Of a stretch of 64,000 bases of DNA, positions 16,084 through 24,991 are shown in pieces. Source of the DNA: an uncultured Subdoligranulum sp. Its GTDB lineage: Bacteria; Bacillota; Clostridia; Oscillospirales; Ruminococcaceae. The notes beneath the pieces are model-generated. The model worked only from the letters and a program-made list of their open reading frames with translations, had not been told where the DNA came from and did not search any database. The stretch covers positions 1 to 64,000 of the forward strand of contig CAJFFY010000007.1 of the NCBI GenBank assembly GCA_904374465.1. The letters run 5' to 3'. The number at the start of each line of letters is the position of its first letter. Position 1 is the first letter of the stretch. Both the position numbers and the translations under genes were made by a program.

Positions 16084-17415
16084 TTACGGAAGTTTTACAC
16101 TTTTGCGGTAGACGGCCGCCGAGATGCCCGCTGCGATGACTTCGGTGATCCAGAAGGCATGCCACACACCGGTGGGACCCATCAGGCGGCATAGCACCCA
16201 TGCCAGCGGCATGATGGCCAGTGTATAGCGGAACAGCGAGATGACCAGCGAGGCAAAGCCCTTGCCTAACCCTTCCAGGGCACCGGAAGTGGCCACCGAG
16301 ACGGCCGAGATGATGAACCCGCAGCTGATGATGCGCAGGGCCGTTTGGCCAATGGCAATGGTCTCGGGATTCGAGGTGAAAAGGCCCATGAGGCGATCCG
16401 AGAGCACCAGGCAGAGCACCGTGCCGAGGGCCATGATCCCACCGCATAGCCAGAGGGTCAGCCGGTAGATTTTGCGTACCCGGTCGGATTCCCCGGCACC
16501 GTAGTTGTAGCCAATCAAAGGGCGCATGCCCTGCACAATGCCGCTGCCCGGCAGATACAGAAAGGTCTGCAGCTTATAGTAGATGCCCAGCACCACCACA
16601 TAGCTCTGGGGGAAGGTGGCCAGAATGGCGTTGAGGAAGGAGATGAGCACCGAGGGTAGTGCCAGGTTGAGAATTGCCGGAATACCGATGGCGTAGAGCT
16701 GGCCGTCCATCCGGGCGTTGGGGCGAAGACAGCTCCGGCGCAGATGGACCGGCAGCTGCTGGGTCTTATAATAGATAAGATAGATGCAAAGGGTCAGCAT
16801 CTGCCCGATACCGGTGGCCAGTGCCGCACCGGTAATACCCATCTCGGGAAACGGCCCCAGACCGAAAATCAGCACCGGATCCAACACAATGTTGCAAAGG
16901 GTACCGGCCATCAGGGCGCCCATGGTGATTTTCATCCGGCCGATGGCCTGGTAGATTTTCTCAAAGGCCAGGGCCGCCATAACAACCACCGAGAAGGAAA
17001 AGGCGATGGTGGCGTAGGTGGTACCCATTCCGATTACAGTGGTGTCCCGGGTAAAGGCAGATAAAAACCGGGGCGCCACCGCGATGCTCACTGCCGTGAT
17101 GAGTACTCCGTGAAGCAGGGAATACATCATGCCGTGGGTAGCCGCCGTGTCGGCCCGACGCCGGGAACCGGCGCCCAGGTGCAGGGCAATCTGGGCGTTG
17201 ATCCCCACACCGAACCCGATGGCAATGGCGTTGACCAGGTTCTGCATGGGGAAAATAAGCGAGAGGGCAGTCATGGCGTTTTCGCTGATTCGGGCCACAA
17301 AAAAGCTGTCCACAATGTTGTACAGCGCATTGACCAGCATGGAAAATACCATGGGCAGCGCCATGGAAGTGAGAAGAGGAAAAATCGGTTTTTCCTTCAT
17401 GAAGGTTTCGTTCAT
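16084..17415 (-). CDS. MATE-family efflux transporter
   Basis: This is a 443-residue membrane protein with about 12 segments in two repeated halves. The first half begins PLLTSMALPMVFSMLVNALYN, and the second carries GIVQGMRPLIGYNYGAG near 290. MATE proteins export drugs or metabolites in exchange for sodium or protons. The start at 17415 (MNETFMKEK) is preferred over the longer frame because the upstream codons run through a terminator-like hairpin. Only a weak GGCGGG site is present. The hairpin at 17444-17485 lies in the probable leader, so expression may be attenuated. Confidence 0.92.
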   Translation of the reverse strand: MNETFMKEKPIFPLLTSMALPMVFSMLVNALYNIVDSFFVARISENAMTALSLIFPMQNLVNAIAIGFGVGINAQIALHLGAGSRRRADTAATHGMMYSLLHGVLITAVSIAVAPRFLSAFTRDTTVIGMGTTYATIAFSFSVVVMAALAFEKIYQAIGRMKITMGALMAGTLCNIVLDPVLIFGLGPFPEMGITGAALATGIGQMLTLCIYLIYYKTQQLPVHLRRSCLRPNARMDGQLYAIGIPAILNLALPSVLISFLNAILATFPQSYVVVLGIYYKLQTFLYLPGSGIVQGMRPLIGYNYGAGESDRVRKIYRLTLWLCGGIMALGTVLCLVLSDRLMGLFTSNPETIAIGQTALRIISCGFIISAVSVATSGALEGLGKGFASLVISLFRYTLAIMPLAWVLCRLMGPTGVWHAFWITEVIAAGISAAVYRKSVKLP

Positions 17416-17443
17416 AGGACCCGCCTTTTGTAAAAAAGCACAC

Positions 17444-17485
17444 AAAAAAGCCACACAACGGTTTCGGGGGAAACCGTTGTGTGGC
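17444..17485 (-). terminator. Strong terminator-like hairpin in the leader of the MATE gene
   Basis: A perfect 16-bp stem (17450-17465 with 17470-17485) around a GGGG loop is followed on the minus strand by TTTTTTG. It lies 29 bases upstream of the MATE start and points the same way, so it is either an attenuator or the end of an unseen transcript. Confidence 0.8.
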
Positions 17486-17914
17486 GAAAAGTAGCGTACA
17501 CTGTAAAAGTCCACACGGATGTTTTATTGTATTCAGCATACCACAACCCGGTGAATGCTGTCAAGGCGGTGGCAATGTTTGGCAGGGAAATCCCCTTGCG
17601 CAAAAACAACGGGATTTGGTTCACCGCTCTGCCGGGGTCAAAGGGCGGTCCGGCGCTTTTCCGAAAGGAGTCTCCCGGTGGCTGGCAGGGAAAGCACTTT
17701 CTCAACGCAAAAGCAACGGGATTTTGGGAAAGCTCTGGCTTCAAAAGCGGGATAGTAGCAGTGTTTCCCGGCCGTTTGGCGGCACCAAACTGTACCTGGG
17801 AATTGTCTTGTGGATTCCGGTGACAACCATATGGAAAATCCCGTTGTTTTTGCGTGGCGGTGACGCCCGGTGCAAAAAGATGTCCGGCGACACCACGCGG
17901 GTACCCAAAAACCA
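17486..17914. other. Noncoding region with repeat copies, no supported gene
   Basis: About 430 bp between the MATE leader hairpin and the rhomboid terminator. ORFs cross it on both strands, but they lack ribosome sites and recognisable domains, and the repeats generate the peptide look-alikes. Three of four repeat copies lie here. Confidence 0.6.
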
Positions 17915-17973
17915 AGAAAAAAGCCTCCGCTCGAAAGGACAGAGGCTCTGGGAAAAAGTCCGTTGTTTTTGCG
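17599..17973. repeat. Four copies of a 19-bp repeat, two in each orientation
   Basis: The copies are 17599-17617 (CGCAAAAACAACGGGATTT), 17706-17724 (one mismatch), 17836-17854 (exact reverse complement) and 17955-17973 (reverse complement, two mismatches). Starts are 107, 130 and 119 bp apart. The first two copies also share TGGCAGGGAAA about 10-20 bp before the core. The arrangement could form long hairpins between opposed copies. Confidence 0.75.
17915..17947 (-). terminator. Terminator of the rhomboid gene
   Basis: On the minus strand AGCCTC (17942-17947) pairs with GAGGCT (17922-17927) and is followed by a T6 run. It lies about 60 bases past the rhomboid stop. Confidence 0.75.
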
Positions 17974-18005
17974 AGAACAGTGAGCCGGGAAAATGGAAGT
18001 TCTGC

Positions 18006-18575
18006 TTACCGTCTTCGCACCGCGAAACCGAAGACTGTTCCGCATACACCACCCACAATATGCATAAAATTGGCAACCTGGTCCTGTACAAAGAGCATGC
18101 CGTAGACCTGCTGGCCCAGATAAAGGGCCGCCACCAGAATCAGTGTCAGGGGAATGGTGCCGCTGCGCATACCTGCCAGGCTGGAGAGCATAATGAGCAT
18201 AAAGACAATGCCGGAAGCCCCCAGCAGCGCGCTGCCCGGAAAGAACAGGCATTGCAACACCCCGGAGATGGCCGCTGTCATCAGGATGCCGCCAAGCAGG
18301 GTACGGCTGCCGTATTTTTCTTCCAGCGGCGGACCGATAACCAGGAAGAGCAACATATTGTTGAGGAAATGTTCCCAGCCGGCATGGCCCAGCACGTGGC
18401 CGAAGAGCCGGACATAGAAAAGCGGATCCGCCAGGGAGGAGCGGTACACGCAGAACAGATGAGTGGTGGTCCACCCACCTGTGAGGGTGTCCAGCACCAG
18501 CGCGGCCAGCGAGAGAAAAAACAGGCTCAACGTCACAGGGGCATTATACTGCAGGCGCAGCGTTCGACGTTTCAT
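18006..18575 (-). CDS. Rhomboid-family intramembrane serine protease
   Basis: The protein has 189 residues and six membrane segments. Catalytic Ser is in GASGIVF near 121 and catalytic His in NFMHIVGG near 172. The HAGWEHFLNNM segment near 63 holds the conserved His/Asn of the fold. Rhomboids cleave transmembrane helices of other membrane proteins. I chose the ATG at 18575 because AAGGAGG lies at the right distance; an upstream ATG at 18599 overlaps the end of the AraC gene. The gene follows the AraC-type regulator on the same strand and probably shares its transcript. Confidence 0.9.
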   Translation of the reverse strand: MKRRTLRLQYNAPVTLSLFFLSLAALVLDTLTGGWTTTHLFCVYRSSLADPLFYVRLFGHVLGHAGWEHFLNNMLLFLVIGPPLEEKYGSRTLLGGILMTAAISGVLQCLFFPGSALLGASGIVFMLIMLSSLAGMRSGTIPLTLILVAALYLGQQVYGMLFVQDQVANFMHIVGGVCGTVFGFAVRRR

Positions 18576-18592
18576 AAGCGACCTCCTTCGGT

Positions 18593-19453
18593 TCACCACT
18601 GGCGGCGGAATTCGCCGGGGGTGATGCCTTCCACTTTTTTGAAGAGACGGGAAAAATAGTTGGCGTCGCTGAACCCGCAGTCCTGGGCCACCGCCTCGAT
18701 GGTGTGGTCGGTGAAGCGGAGCATCCGCTTGGCCTGGGTGATGCGCAGCTGGACAAGATAGCTGTTCACCGGCTGACCAAACTGTTCCTTGAACACCCGG
18801 GTCAGATAAAACTTATTGATATAAAACCGCTCGGACAACCCGTCCAGCGTGATTTTTTCGGTATAATGGGTGTCCAGGTATTCCTTGATTTCCTGTAGGT
18901 TTTGCTTTTTGCTCTCCGGCACCCGGGTGACGCCGGGATGCCAGCTTTCCTTCATCAGCAGGGTGAGCAGTTCCACCAGGCCACCGTAAATCTGCATATC
19001 CCGCACATAGTCATCGGAATCCGCCAGAGTGTACAGCGTCTCCAGGACTTCCCGAAAAGCATCGGGACGCCGGGCGTGGAAGGCCGGTAACCCGCCTCGT
19101 TCCTGATACTTTTTATAGATGGCGCCCATATTGGGCCCGTAAAAGTGTACCCAGCGCAGCCGCCAGAGATCCTGTCCGGTATGATGACGATAGGGTTTGC
19201 GGCAATCCAGGAACACACAGTCTCCGGCCTGGAGCGGACGGGAAATTCCTTCGTAATCGAGCTTTCCGGAACCGCTCTCCACCAGAAAGAACAGGTAGGA
19301 CGCCAGGCCTTGGCGGCTGCTGGAATGGGGCTGCCGCGCCTGCAGGCTGCCCACCTCCTGCAGATGCAGAAGGCTTGCGCGGGCAAACGGGGAGGGCGTA
19401 TAAAGAATGCGGCTGGAATGCACCAGCTCGCCGTCAAACAGGGGAGTGTTCAA
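18593..19453 (-). CDS. AraC-family transcriptional regulator with cupin sensor domain
   Basis: This 286-residue protein starts with TTG at 19453, supported by AAAGGAGG eight bases upstream. The N-terminal half is a cupin-like ligand pocket (GDCVFLDCRKPYRHH near 74). The C-terminal 100 residues hold the two AraC helix-turn-helix motifs (LSERFYINKFYLTRVFKEQFG and DCGFSDANYFSRLFKKVEG). Such regulators often answer to sugars. Its neighbour on the other strand is the GDP-fucose gene set, whose promoter holds a palindrome, but control of that operon by this protein is only a possibility. Confidence 0.92.
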   Translation of the reverse strand: MNTPLFDGELVHSSRILYTPSPFARASLLHLQEVGSLQARQPHSSSRQGLASYLFFLVESGSGKLDYEGISRPLQAGDCVFLDCRKPYRHHTGQDLWRLRWVHFYGPNMGAIYKKYQERGGLPAFHARRPDAFREVLETLYTLADSDDYVRDMQIYGGLVELLTLLMKESWHPGVTRVPESKKQNLQEIKEYLDTHYTEKITLDGLSERFYINKFYLTRVFKEQFGQPVNSYLVQLRITQAKRMLRFTDHTIEAVAQDCGFSDANYFSRLFKKVEGITPGEFRRQW

Positions 19454-19578
19454 GAATGGTACCTCCTTTGCGGAATTATCTTCAGTATAGCAAAAAAGTC
19501 AATATAATGCTAGTCTTTTACAAGATTCCCCCTACCCAACAAGGGAAAATCCCATTAGAATAACAAATAATAGGGTAT

Positions 19579-19607
19579 TTGCGCACATACCAATTCTGTG
19601 CGATACT
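19579..19607 (+). promoter_or_regulatory. Promoter of the GDP-fucose operon with palindromic operator in the spacer
   Basis: The -35 TTGCGC (19579-19584) and -10 GATACT (19602-19607) are 17 bp apart. Between and over them is CGCACA-N9-TGTGCG (19582-19602), a perfect 6-bp inverted repeat whose position would block polymerase if occupied. Confidence 0.5.
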
Positions 19608-19632
19608 ACACAAAGAAAGGCAACTCAATTCT

Positions 19633-20721
19633 ATGAAAAAAGCATTGATTACCGGCGTCACCGGCCAGGACGGCAGCTATCTGGCAGAACTGCTTCTGGA
19701 AAAAGGATATGATGTCCATGGCATGATTCGCCGTTCCTCGGTGGATTACCGGGAGCGTATCGCCCATCTGGAGGGGCACAAGAATTTCCATCTCCACTAT
19801 GGGGATCTGGGAGATTCCATGAGCCTGATGGCCGTCATCGGCAAGGTTCGCCCCGATGAAATCTACAATCTGGCCGCCCAGAGCCACGTGCAGGTGAGCT
19901 TCGATGTACCGGAATACACGGCCGACGTGGTTGCCACCGGTGTGCTGCGGGTGCTGGAAGCGGTGCGCCTGTGCGGTCTGGCTGATACCTGCCGCATCTA
20001 CCAGGCTTCCACCAGCGAACTGTACGGCAAGGTGGAAGAAGTTCCCCAGAACGAAAAGACCCCCTTCCATCCCTACAGCCCCTATGCGGTGGCCAAGCAG
20101 TACGGGTACTGGATCGTCAAGGAATACCGGGAAGCTTACCATATGTTCTGCTGCTCGGGCATTCTTTTCAACCACGAATCGGAGCGCCGCGGTGAGACCT
20201 TCGTCACCCGCAAAATCACCCTGGCAGCCGCACGCATCGCCCAGGGCAAGCAGGACAAGCTGTATCTGGGTAACCTGTCCAGCCTGCGGGACTGGGGCTA
20301 TGCCAAGGACTATGTGGAATGCATGTGGCTGATCCTGCAGCATGACAAACCGGAAGATTTCGTCATCGCCACCGGTGTCCAGCACTCGGTGCGCGAGTTC
20401 TGCCAGCTGGCCTTCCGCCATGTGGGCATTGAACTGGAATTTGTGGGAGAAGGCATGGACGAAAAGGGCATCGACAAGGCCACCGGCAAAGTCCTCGTGG
20501 AAGTCAGCCCCGATTTCTACCGTCCCACCGATGTTGTCAACCTTTGGGGGGACCCCACCAAGGCCAAGACCGAACTGGGCTGGAATCCCACCAAGACCAG
20601 CTTTGAGGAGTTGGTTCGGATCATGGTCGAACACGACATGAAGAAAGTCGCGGTGGAGCGCGCCGAAGAACACATCCAGACCAACCTGGCCGAGTACCTG
20701 GAAAAGGGCGTTATCAAATAA
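19633..20721 (+). CDS. gmd: GDP-mannose 4,6-dehydratase
   Basis: This 362-residue short-chain dehydrogenase-type enzyme converts GDP-D-mannose to GDP-4-keto-6-deoxymannose. The NADP-binding motif GVTGQDGSYLAE is at residues 8-19. The catalytic Ser/Thr region QASTSELYG and YxxxK motif (YAVAK) follow, and FNHESERRGETFVTRKI is a hallmark of Gmd. The start at 19633 was chosen because the fold begins there. The next genes encode the epimerase/reductase and the GDP-mannose-forming enzyme, so this is the first committed step towards GDP-L-fucose. Confidence 0.97.
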   Translation: MKKALITGVTGQDGSYLAELLLEKGYDVHGMIRRSSVDYRERIAHLEGHKNFHLHYGDLGDSMSLMAVIGKVRPDEIYNLAAQSHVQVSFDVPEYTADVVATGVLRVLEAVRLCGLADTCRIYQASTSELYGKVEEVPQNEKTPFHPYSPYAVAKQYGYWIVKEYREAYHMFCCSGILFNHESERRGETFVTRKITLAAARIAQGKQDKLYLGNLSSLRDWGYAKDYVECMWLILQHDKPEDFVIATGVQHSVREFCQLAFRHVGIELEFVGEGMDEKGIDKATGKVLVEVSPDFYRPTDVVNLWGDPTKAKTELGWNPTKTSFEELVRIMVEHDMKKVAVERAEEHIQTNLAEYLEKGVIK

Positions 20722-20755
20722 ACCATTCTGTTTCATAAAGAAAGAAGTAAGTCTT

Positions 20756-21700
20756 ATGATGGAAAAAAAAGCGAAAATCTATGTGGCCGGTCATCGCGGC
20801 ATGGTGGGCAGCGCCATCGTCCGGGAACTGCAGCGTCAGGGCTACACGAACATCATCACCCGCACCCACAAGGAACTGGATCTCTGCCGTCAGACCGATG
20901 TGGAAGCGTTCTTTGCCAAGGAAAAGCCGGAGTACGTCTTTCTGGCAGCCGCCAAAGTGGGCGGCATCGTGGCCAACGAGGAGGCCCTGGCGGATTTCAT
21001 GTACTTTAATATGACGCTGGAGATGAACGTCATCCATTCCGCTTGGCAAAACGGCTGCAAGAAGCTGGAATTCCTGGGCTCCAGCTGCATTTATCCCCGC
21101 ATGGCACCCCAGCCCATGAAGGAGGACTGCCTGCTGACCAGTGCGTTGGAAAAGACCAATGAGGCCTACGCACTGGCCAAAATCAGCGGCCTGAAATACT
21201 GTGAGTATCTCAACCGCCAGTACGGCACCGACTATATCAGCGTCATGCCCACCAACCTGTACGGTCCCAACGACAACTATCACCCCACCCACAGCCATGT
21301 GGTGCCGGCTTTGATCCGTCGGTTCCACGAGGCCAAGGAGCAGAACCTGCCCAGTGTTACCTGCTGGGGCGATGGCAGCCCGCTGCGGGAGTTCCTGTAC
21401 GTGGATGACCTGGCCAACCTCTGCGTGTTCCTCATGAACAACTATTCCGGCAACGAGACCGTCAACGCCGGCACCGGCAAGGAACTGACCATCAAGGAAC
21501 TGACCGAACTGGTGGCCAAGGTAGTGGGCTACACCGGCGAGATCCTCTGGGATCCCACCAAGCCCAACGGCACGCCCCGCAAACTGCTGGACGTGAGCAA
21601 AGCTACCAAGCTGGGCTGGACCTACAAGACCGAGCTGGAAGACGGCCTGCGACTGGCTTACGAAGACTTCCTGAACAACCCCATGCGGGCAGAACGATAA
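20756..21700 (+). CDS. fcl: GDP-L-fucose synthase
   Basis: The protein has 314 residues and performs the 3,5-epimerisation and 4-reduction of the Gmd product with NADPH. The nucleotide motif is GHRGMVGSAIV near residue 11; SSCIYP is near 108 and the catalytic YALAK near 137. Asn/Lys and His positions typical of the family (YGPNDNYHPTHSHVVPALI) are present. It starts 34 bp after gmd and is clearly in the same operon. Fucose activated this way goes into surface polysaccharides or glycans; the acceptor is unknown. Confidence 0.97.
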   Translation: MMEKKAKIYVAGHRGMVGSAIVRELQRQGYTNIITRTHKELDLCRQTDVEAFFAKEKPEYVFLAAAKVGGIVANEEALADFMYFNMTLEMNVIHSAWQNGCKKLEFLGSSCIYPRMAPQPMKEDCLLTSALEKTNEAYALAKISGLKYCEYLNRQYGTDYISVMPTNLYGPNDNYHPTHSHVVPALIRRFHEAKEQNLPSVTCWGDGSPLREFLYVDDLANLCVFLMNNYSGNETVNAGTGKELTIKELTELVAKVVGYTGEILWDPTKPNGTPRKLLDVSKATKLGWTYKTELEDGLRLAYEDFLNNPMRAER

Positions 21701-21778
21701 CTTCCCAGGGGGCCGTTGATCTCTTTTGGGGAAGACGGCCTCTTTTTTTATCCCCCCAAGTCAAGGAGGAAACCGACT

Positions 21779-23095
21779 ATGAATATTGTATTGCTCTCCG
21801 GCGGGTCGGGCAAACGGCTCTGGCCTTTGTCCAATGACATCCGTTCCAAACAATTCATCAAAATTTTCAAAAAAGAAGACGGCACGCTGGAATCTATGGT
21901 CCAGCGGGTGTATGGTCAGATCCGCGAGGTGGATCCCCAGGCTACTGTGACCATTGCCACCTCCAAGAGCCAGGTTTCTGCCATCCATAACCAGCTGGGA
22001 CAAGATGTGGGCATCTGTGTGGAGCCCTGCCGTCGGGACACCTTCCCGGCCATCGCCCTGGCAACCGCCTATCTGCATGATGTGAAGGGAATCCCGTTGG
22101 AAGAATCCGTGGTGGTCTGCCCGGTGGACCCCTATGTGGAAGAAGATTATTTCCGTGTCGTGGAACAACTGGGCCAGCAGGCTCTGAAAGGACAAGCCAA
22201 TTTGGTTCTCATGGGGATTCAGCCCACCTATCCCAGCGAAAAATACGGGTATATCATTCCCCGCACGCAGGATCCGGTGAGTGAAGTGGAGACCTTCAAG
22301 GAAAAACCGGACGCCGAAACGGCCCAGAAATATATCGACCAGGGCGCTCTTTGGAATGGCGGCGTTTTTGCCTATAAGGTGGGCTATCTGTTGGATAAAG
22401 CCCATCAGCTCATCGATTTCACCGATTACCAGGACCTTTTTGACAAATACGAGAAACTGGAAAAAATCAGTTTTGACTACGCGGTGGTGGAGAAAGAAAC
22501 CAAAATCCAGGTTATGCGGTTTGCCGGTCAGTGGAAGGATCTGGGAACCTGGAACACCCTCACCGAGGCAATGGAAGATCCTTGCATCGGAGAAGGCATG
22601 CTGAATGATACCTGCCAGAACGTCCATGTAATCAACGAGCTGAGCGTTCCGATCCTCTGCATGGGCTTGAAGGACGTCATCGTGTCCGCCAGCGCAGAAG
22701 GCATTCTGGTGTCGGACAAGGAACAGTCTAGCTATATCAAACCCTTTGTGGACAAGATCGATCAGCAGATTATGTTTGCCGAAAAGTCCTGGGGCAGCTT
22801 CCGGGTGCTCGACGTGGAAGATGAAAGTCTCACCATCAAGGTGACCCTCCATGCAGGGCACGGCATGAATTATCACAGTCACCAGTACCGGGATGAGGTC
22901 TGGACTGTCATCGCCGGAGAAGGCCGGACTGTGGTGGACGGCATCGAGAAGAAGGTCAAAGTGGGAGACGTGATTACCATGCCGGCAGGTTGCCGTCATA
23001 CCATTTTTGCGGACACGGAATTGCAGCTTATTGAGGTTCAATTGGGCAAAGAAATCAGCGTCCAGGACAAGCAGAAGTACGAGTTGGAACGGTAA
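21779..23095 (+). CDS. manC: Mannose-1-phosphate guanylyltransferase with C-terminal cupin (isomerase-type) domain
   Basis: The 438-residue product has the nucleotidyltransferase signature GGSGKRLWPLSND at residues 7-19 and the active-site segment ETFKEKPD near 190. Its C-terminal cupin domain (HSHQYRDEVWTVIAGEG near 362) is the part that carries mannose-6-phosphate isomerase activity in bifunctional ManC/AlgA proteins. It makes GDP-mannose from mannose-1-phosphate. The ATG at 21779 follows AAGGAGG. The enzyme feeds Gmd encoded two genes upstream. Confidence 0.95.
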   Translation: MNIVLLSGGSGKRLWPLSNDIRSKQFIKIFKKEDGTLESMVQRVYGQIREVDPQATVTIATSKSQVSAIHNQLGQDVGICVEPCRRDTFPAIALATAYLHDVKGIPLEESVVVCPVDPYVEEDYFRVVEQLGQQALKGQANLVLMGIQPTYPSEKYGYIIPRTQDPVSEVETFKEKPDAETAQKYIDQGALWNGGVFAYKVGYLLDKAHQLIDFTDYQDLFDKYEKLEKISFDYAVVEKETKIQVMRFAGQWKDLGTWNTLTEAMEDPCIGEGMLNDTCQNVHVINELSVPILCMGLKDVIVSASAEGILVSDKEQSSYIKPFVDKIDQQIMFAEKSWGSFRVLDVEDESLTIKVTLHAGHGMNYHSHQYRDEVWTVIAGEGRTVVDGIEKKVKVGDVITMPAGCRHTIFADTELQLIEVQLGKEISVQDKQKYELER

Positions 23096-23182
23096 ACCTT
23101 TTCTGCTTCAGGGCAGTAGTGCCGGCTTGGATCGGACAGGCCCGGTTTCTGCTGACATGAAGCCGAAAAGAAGAGGTACAAA

Positions 23183-24874
23183 ATGGATTACAAAAAGGAA
23201 TATGAGCGCTGGTGCCGCCTGGCCGTGGCCGATGCTGACGTTGCCGCCGAATTGAAGGCCATGGATGATGCCAAAATAGAGGATGCCTTCTACCGGGATC
23301 TGGCCTTCGGCACCGGAGGACTCCGCGGCGTCATCGGGGCAGGTACCAACCGGATGAATATATATACCGTCGCAAAGGCATCCCAGGGCCTGGCAAACTA
23401 CCTGAACCAGACGACAGAAAAGCCCTCGGTGGCCATCGGATATGACAGCCGGATCAAATCCCAGCTGTTTGCCCGGGTAGCGGCCCAGGTATTTGCGGCC
23501 AACGGGGTCAAGGCGCATATCTGGCCCCGGTTGCTGCCGGTGCCCACCGTTTCCTATGCCACCCGTTATCTGGGAACCAGCGCAGGCGTGATGGTCACGG
23601 CTTCTCACAACCCCAGCAAGTATAACGGATACAAGGTCTATGGCGCAGATGGTTGCCAGATTACCACTGAGGCGGCAGCGAAAATCCTCGGTGAAATTGA
23701 AAAACTGGATATTTTCGGGGATGTGAAGCAGGCGGACTTTGAAGAAAGCCTGGCCGAAGGAAAAATTTCCTATATTCCCGACGAAGTGCTCACCGCTTTC
23801 GTGGAAGAGGTCAAGAAACAGTCTGTTCTCTTTGGGGAAACCGTGAATAAAGACGTAGCCATTGTCTACTCTCCGCTCAATGGCACCGGCCTGGAGCCTG
23901 TGACCCGCACACTGCGGGAGATGGGATATGGCAACATCACGGTGGTCAAAGAACAGGAACAGCCGGACGGCAATTTCCCCACCTGTCCTTATCCCAACCC
24001 GGAAATCAAGGAAGCCATGGCACTGGGTATGGAATACGCCAAGAAGTGCAATGCGGATCTTCTTTTGGCTACCGATCCGGACTGTGACCGGGTTGGCATC
24101 GCGGTCAAGGACAAGAATGGGGACTACCAGCTCCTGTCCGGCAACGAGACCGGCCTGCTGCTGTTGGATTATATCTGCGCCCAGCGGCAAAAGCACGGAA
24201 AAATGCCCGCTGACCCGGTGATGATCAAAACCATTGTTACCACCGATATGGGAGAGCAGATCGCTACCCATTACGGAGTGCGGACCATCAACGTGCTCAC
24301 CGGCTTCAAGTTCATCGGAGAACAAATCGGGCTGTTGGAAAAGCAGGGGAAAGCGGACAGCTATATTTTCGGCTTTGAGGAAAGCTACGGTTATCTGTCC
24401 GGCGGCTACGTCCGGGATAAGGATGGCGTCAACGGCGCTTACCTGATCTGCGAGATGTTCAGCTACTATGCCACCCAGGGCATCAGCCTGCTGGATAAGC
24501 TGAACGAACTGTACAAGACCTATGGTTATGCCCTGAACACCCTGCACAGCTACGAGTTTGATGGCAGCGCGGGTTTCGCCAAAATGCAGAAGATCATGGA
24601 GCAGTTCCATCAGGATGTGGGTACCGGCAAGACGATTCATGCCTTCGGCGGCAAGGAAATCCGGACCGTGCTGGATTACAGCAAGGGACTGGATGGCCTG
24701 CCCAAGTCGGATGTACTGAAATATCTGCTGGCCGACCACTGTTCTGTGGTGGTGCGTCCCTCCGGCACCGAACCGAAATTGAAGACCTACATTTCGGTAA
24801 GCGCTCCGGATCACGCGTCCGCGGCCGCTCTGGAAGAAAAAATCACCGGGGAACTGGGCGCGTTTTTCCGGTAA
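23183..24874 (+). CDS. Phosphohexomutase (phosphomannomutase/phosphoglucomutase, PgcA type)
   Basis: This 563-residue alpha-D-phosphohexomutase has the phosphoserine loop TASHNPSKYNGYK near residues 139-151, the metal loop DPDCDR near 300, the sugar loop GFEESYG near 397 and the phosphate-binding loop RPSGTEPKLKTY near the end. Length and the N-terminal extension fit the long PgcA/PGM2-like class. It interconverts hexose 6- and 1-phosphates. In this operon its role is probably to give mannose-1-phosphate for ManC, but glucose-1-phosphate is an equally good substrate for the class. Confidence 0.93.
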   Translation: MDYKKEYERWCRLAVADADVAAELKAMDDAKIEDAFYRDLAFGTGGLRGVIGAGTNRMNIYTVAKASQGLANYLNQTTEKPSVAIGYDSRIKSQLFARVAAQVFAANGVKAHIWPRLLPVPTVSYATRYLGTSAGVMVTASHNPSKYNGYKVYGADGCQITTEAAAKILGEIEKLDIFGDVKQADFEESLAEGKISYIPDEVLTAFVEEVKKQSVLFGETVNKDVAIVYSPLNGTGLEPVTRTLREMGYGNITVVKEQEQPDGNFPTCPYPNPEIKEAMALGMEYAKKCNADLLLATDPDCDRVGIAVKDKNGDYQLLSGNETGLLLLDYICAQRQKHGKMPADPVMIKTIVTTDMGEQIATHYGVRTINVLTGFKFIGEQIGLLEKQGKADSYIFGFEESYGYLSGGYVRDKDGVNGAYLICEMFSYYATQGISLLDKLNELYKTYGYALNTLHSYEFDGSAGFAKMQKIMEQFHQDVGTGKTIHAFGGKEIRTVLDYSKGLDGLPKSDVLKYLLADHCSVVVRPSGTEPKLKTYISVSAPDHASAAALEEKITGELGAFFR

Positions 24875-24945
24875 GAAAAGAAATCCGAATTACCGGTGCA
24901 ACAACCGCAGAAGGGCACACAAAATGACTTTTTTGTCGGCAGGGG

Positions 24946-24973
24946 TTGACTTGCAGGCAGAAATCTGTATAAT
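24946..24973 (+). promoter_or_regulatory. Promoter of tRNA-Thr
   Basis: TTGACT (24946-24951) and TATAAT (24968-24973) are 16 bp apart, ending 18 bases before the mature tRNA. Confidence 0.8.
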
Positions 24974-24991
24974 ATTAGTGTTGCCCTTTGC

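Noticed and set aside
17412..17915. 167-residue minus-strand ORF over the repeats
   Set aside because: It would read through a perfect terminator hairpin, and its repeated peptide patterns come from the DNA repeats. No ribosome site.
17599..17973. CRISPR array
   Set aside because: The four repeats are in mixed orientation, spacing is 107-130 bp and there are no cas genes.
17481..18659. 392-residue plus-strand ORF through the repeat region and across the rhomboid gene
   Set aside because: The right half is antisense to a clear rhomboid protease, and the left half is made of the 19-bp repeats.
23108..24814. 568-residue ORF antisense to the phosphohexomutase
   Set aside because: Shadow frame; the sense strand has all mutase motifs.
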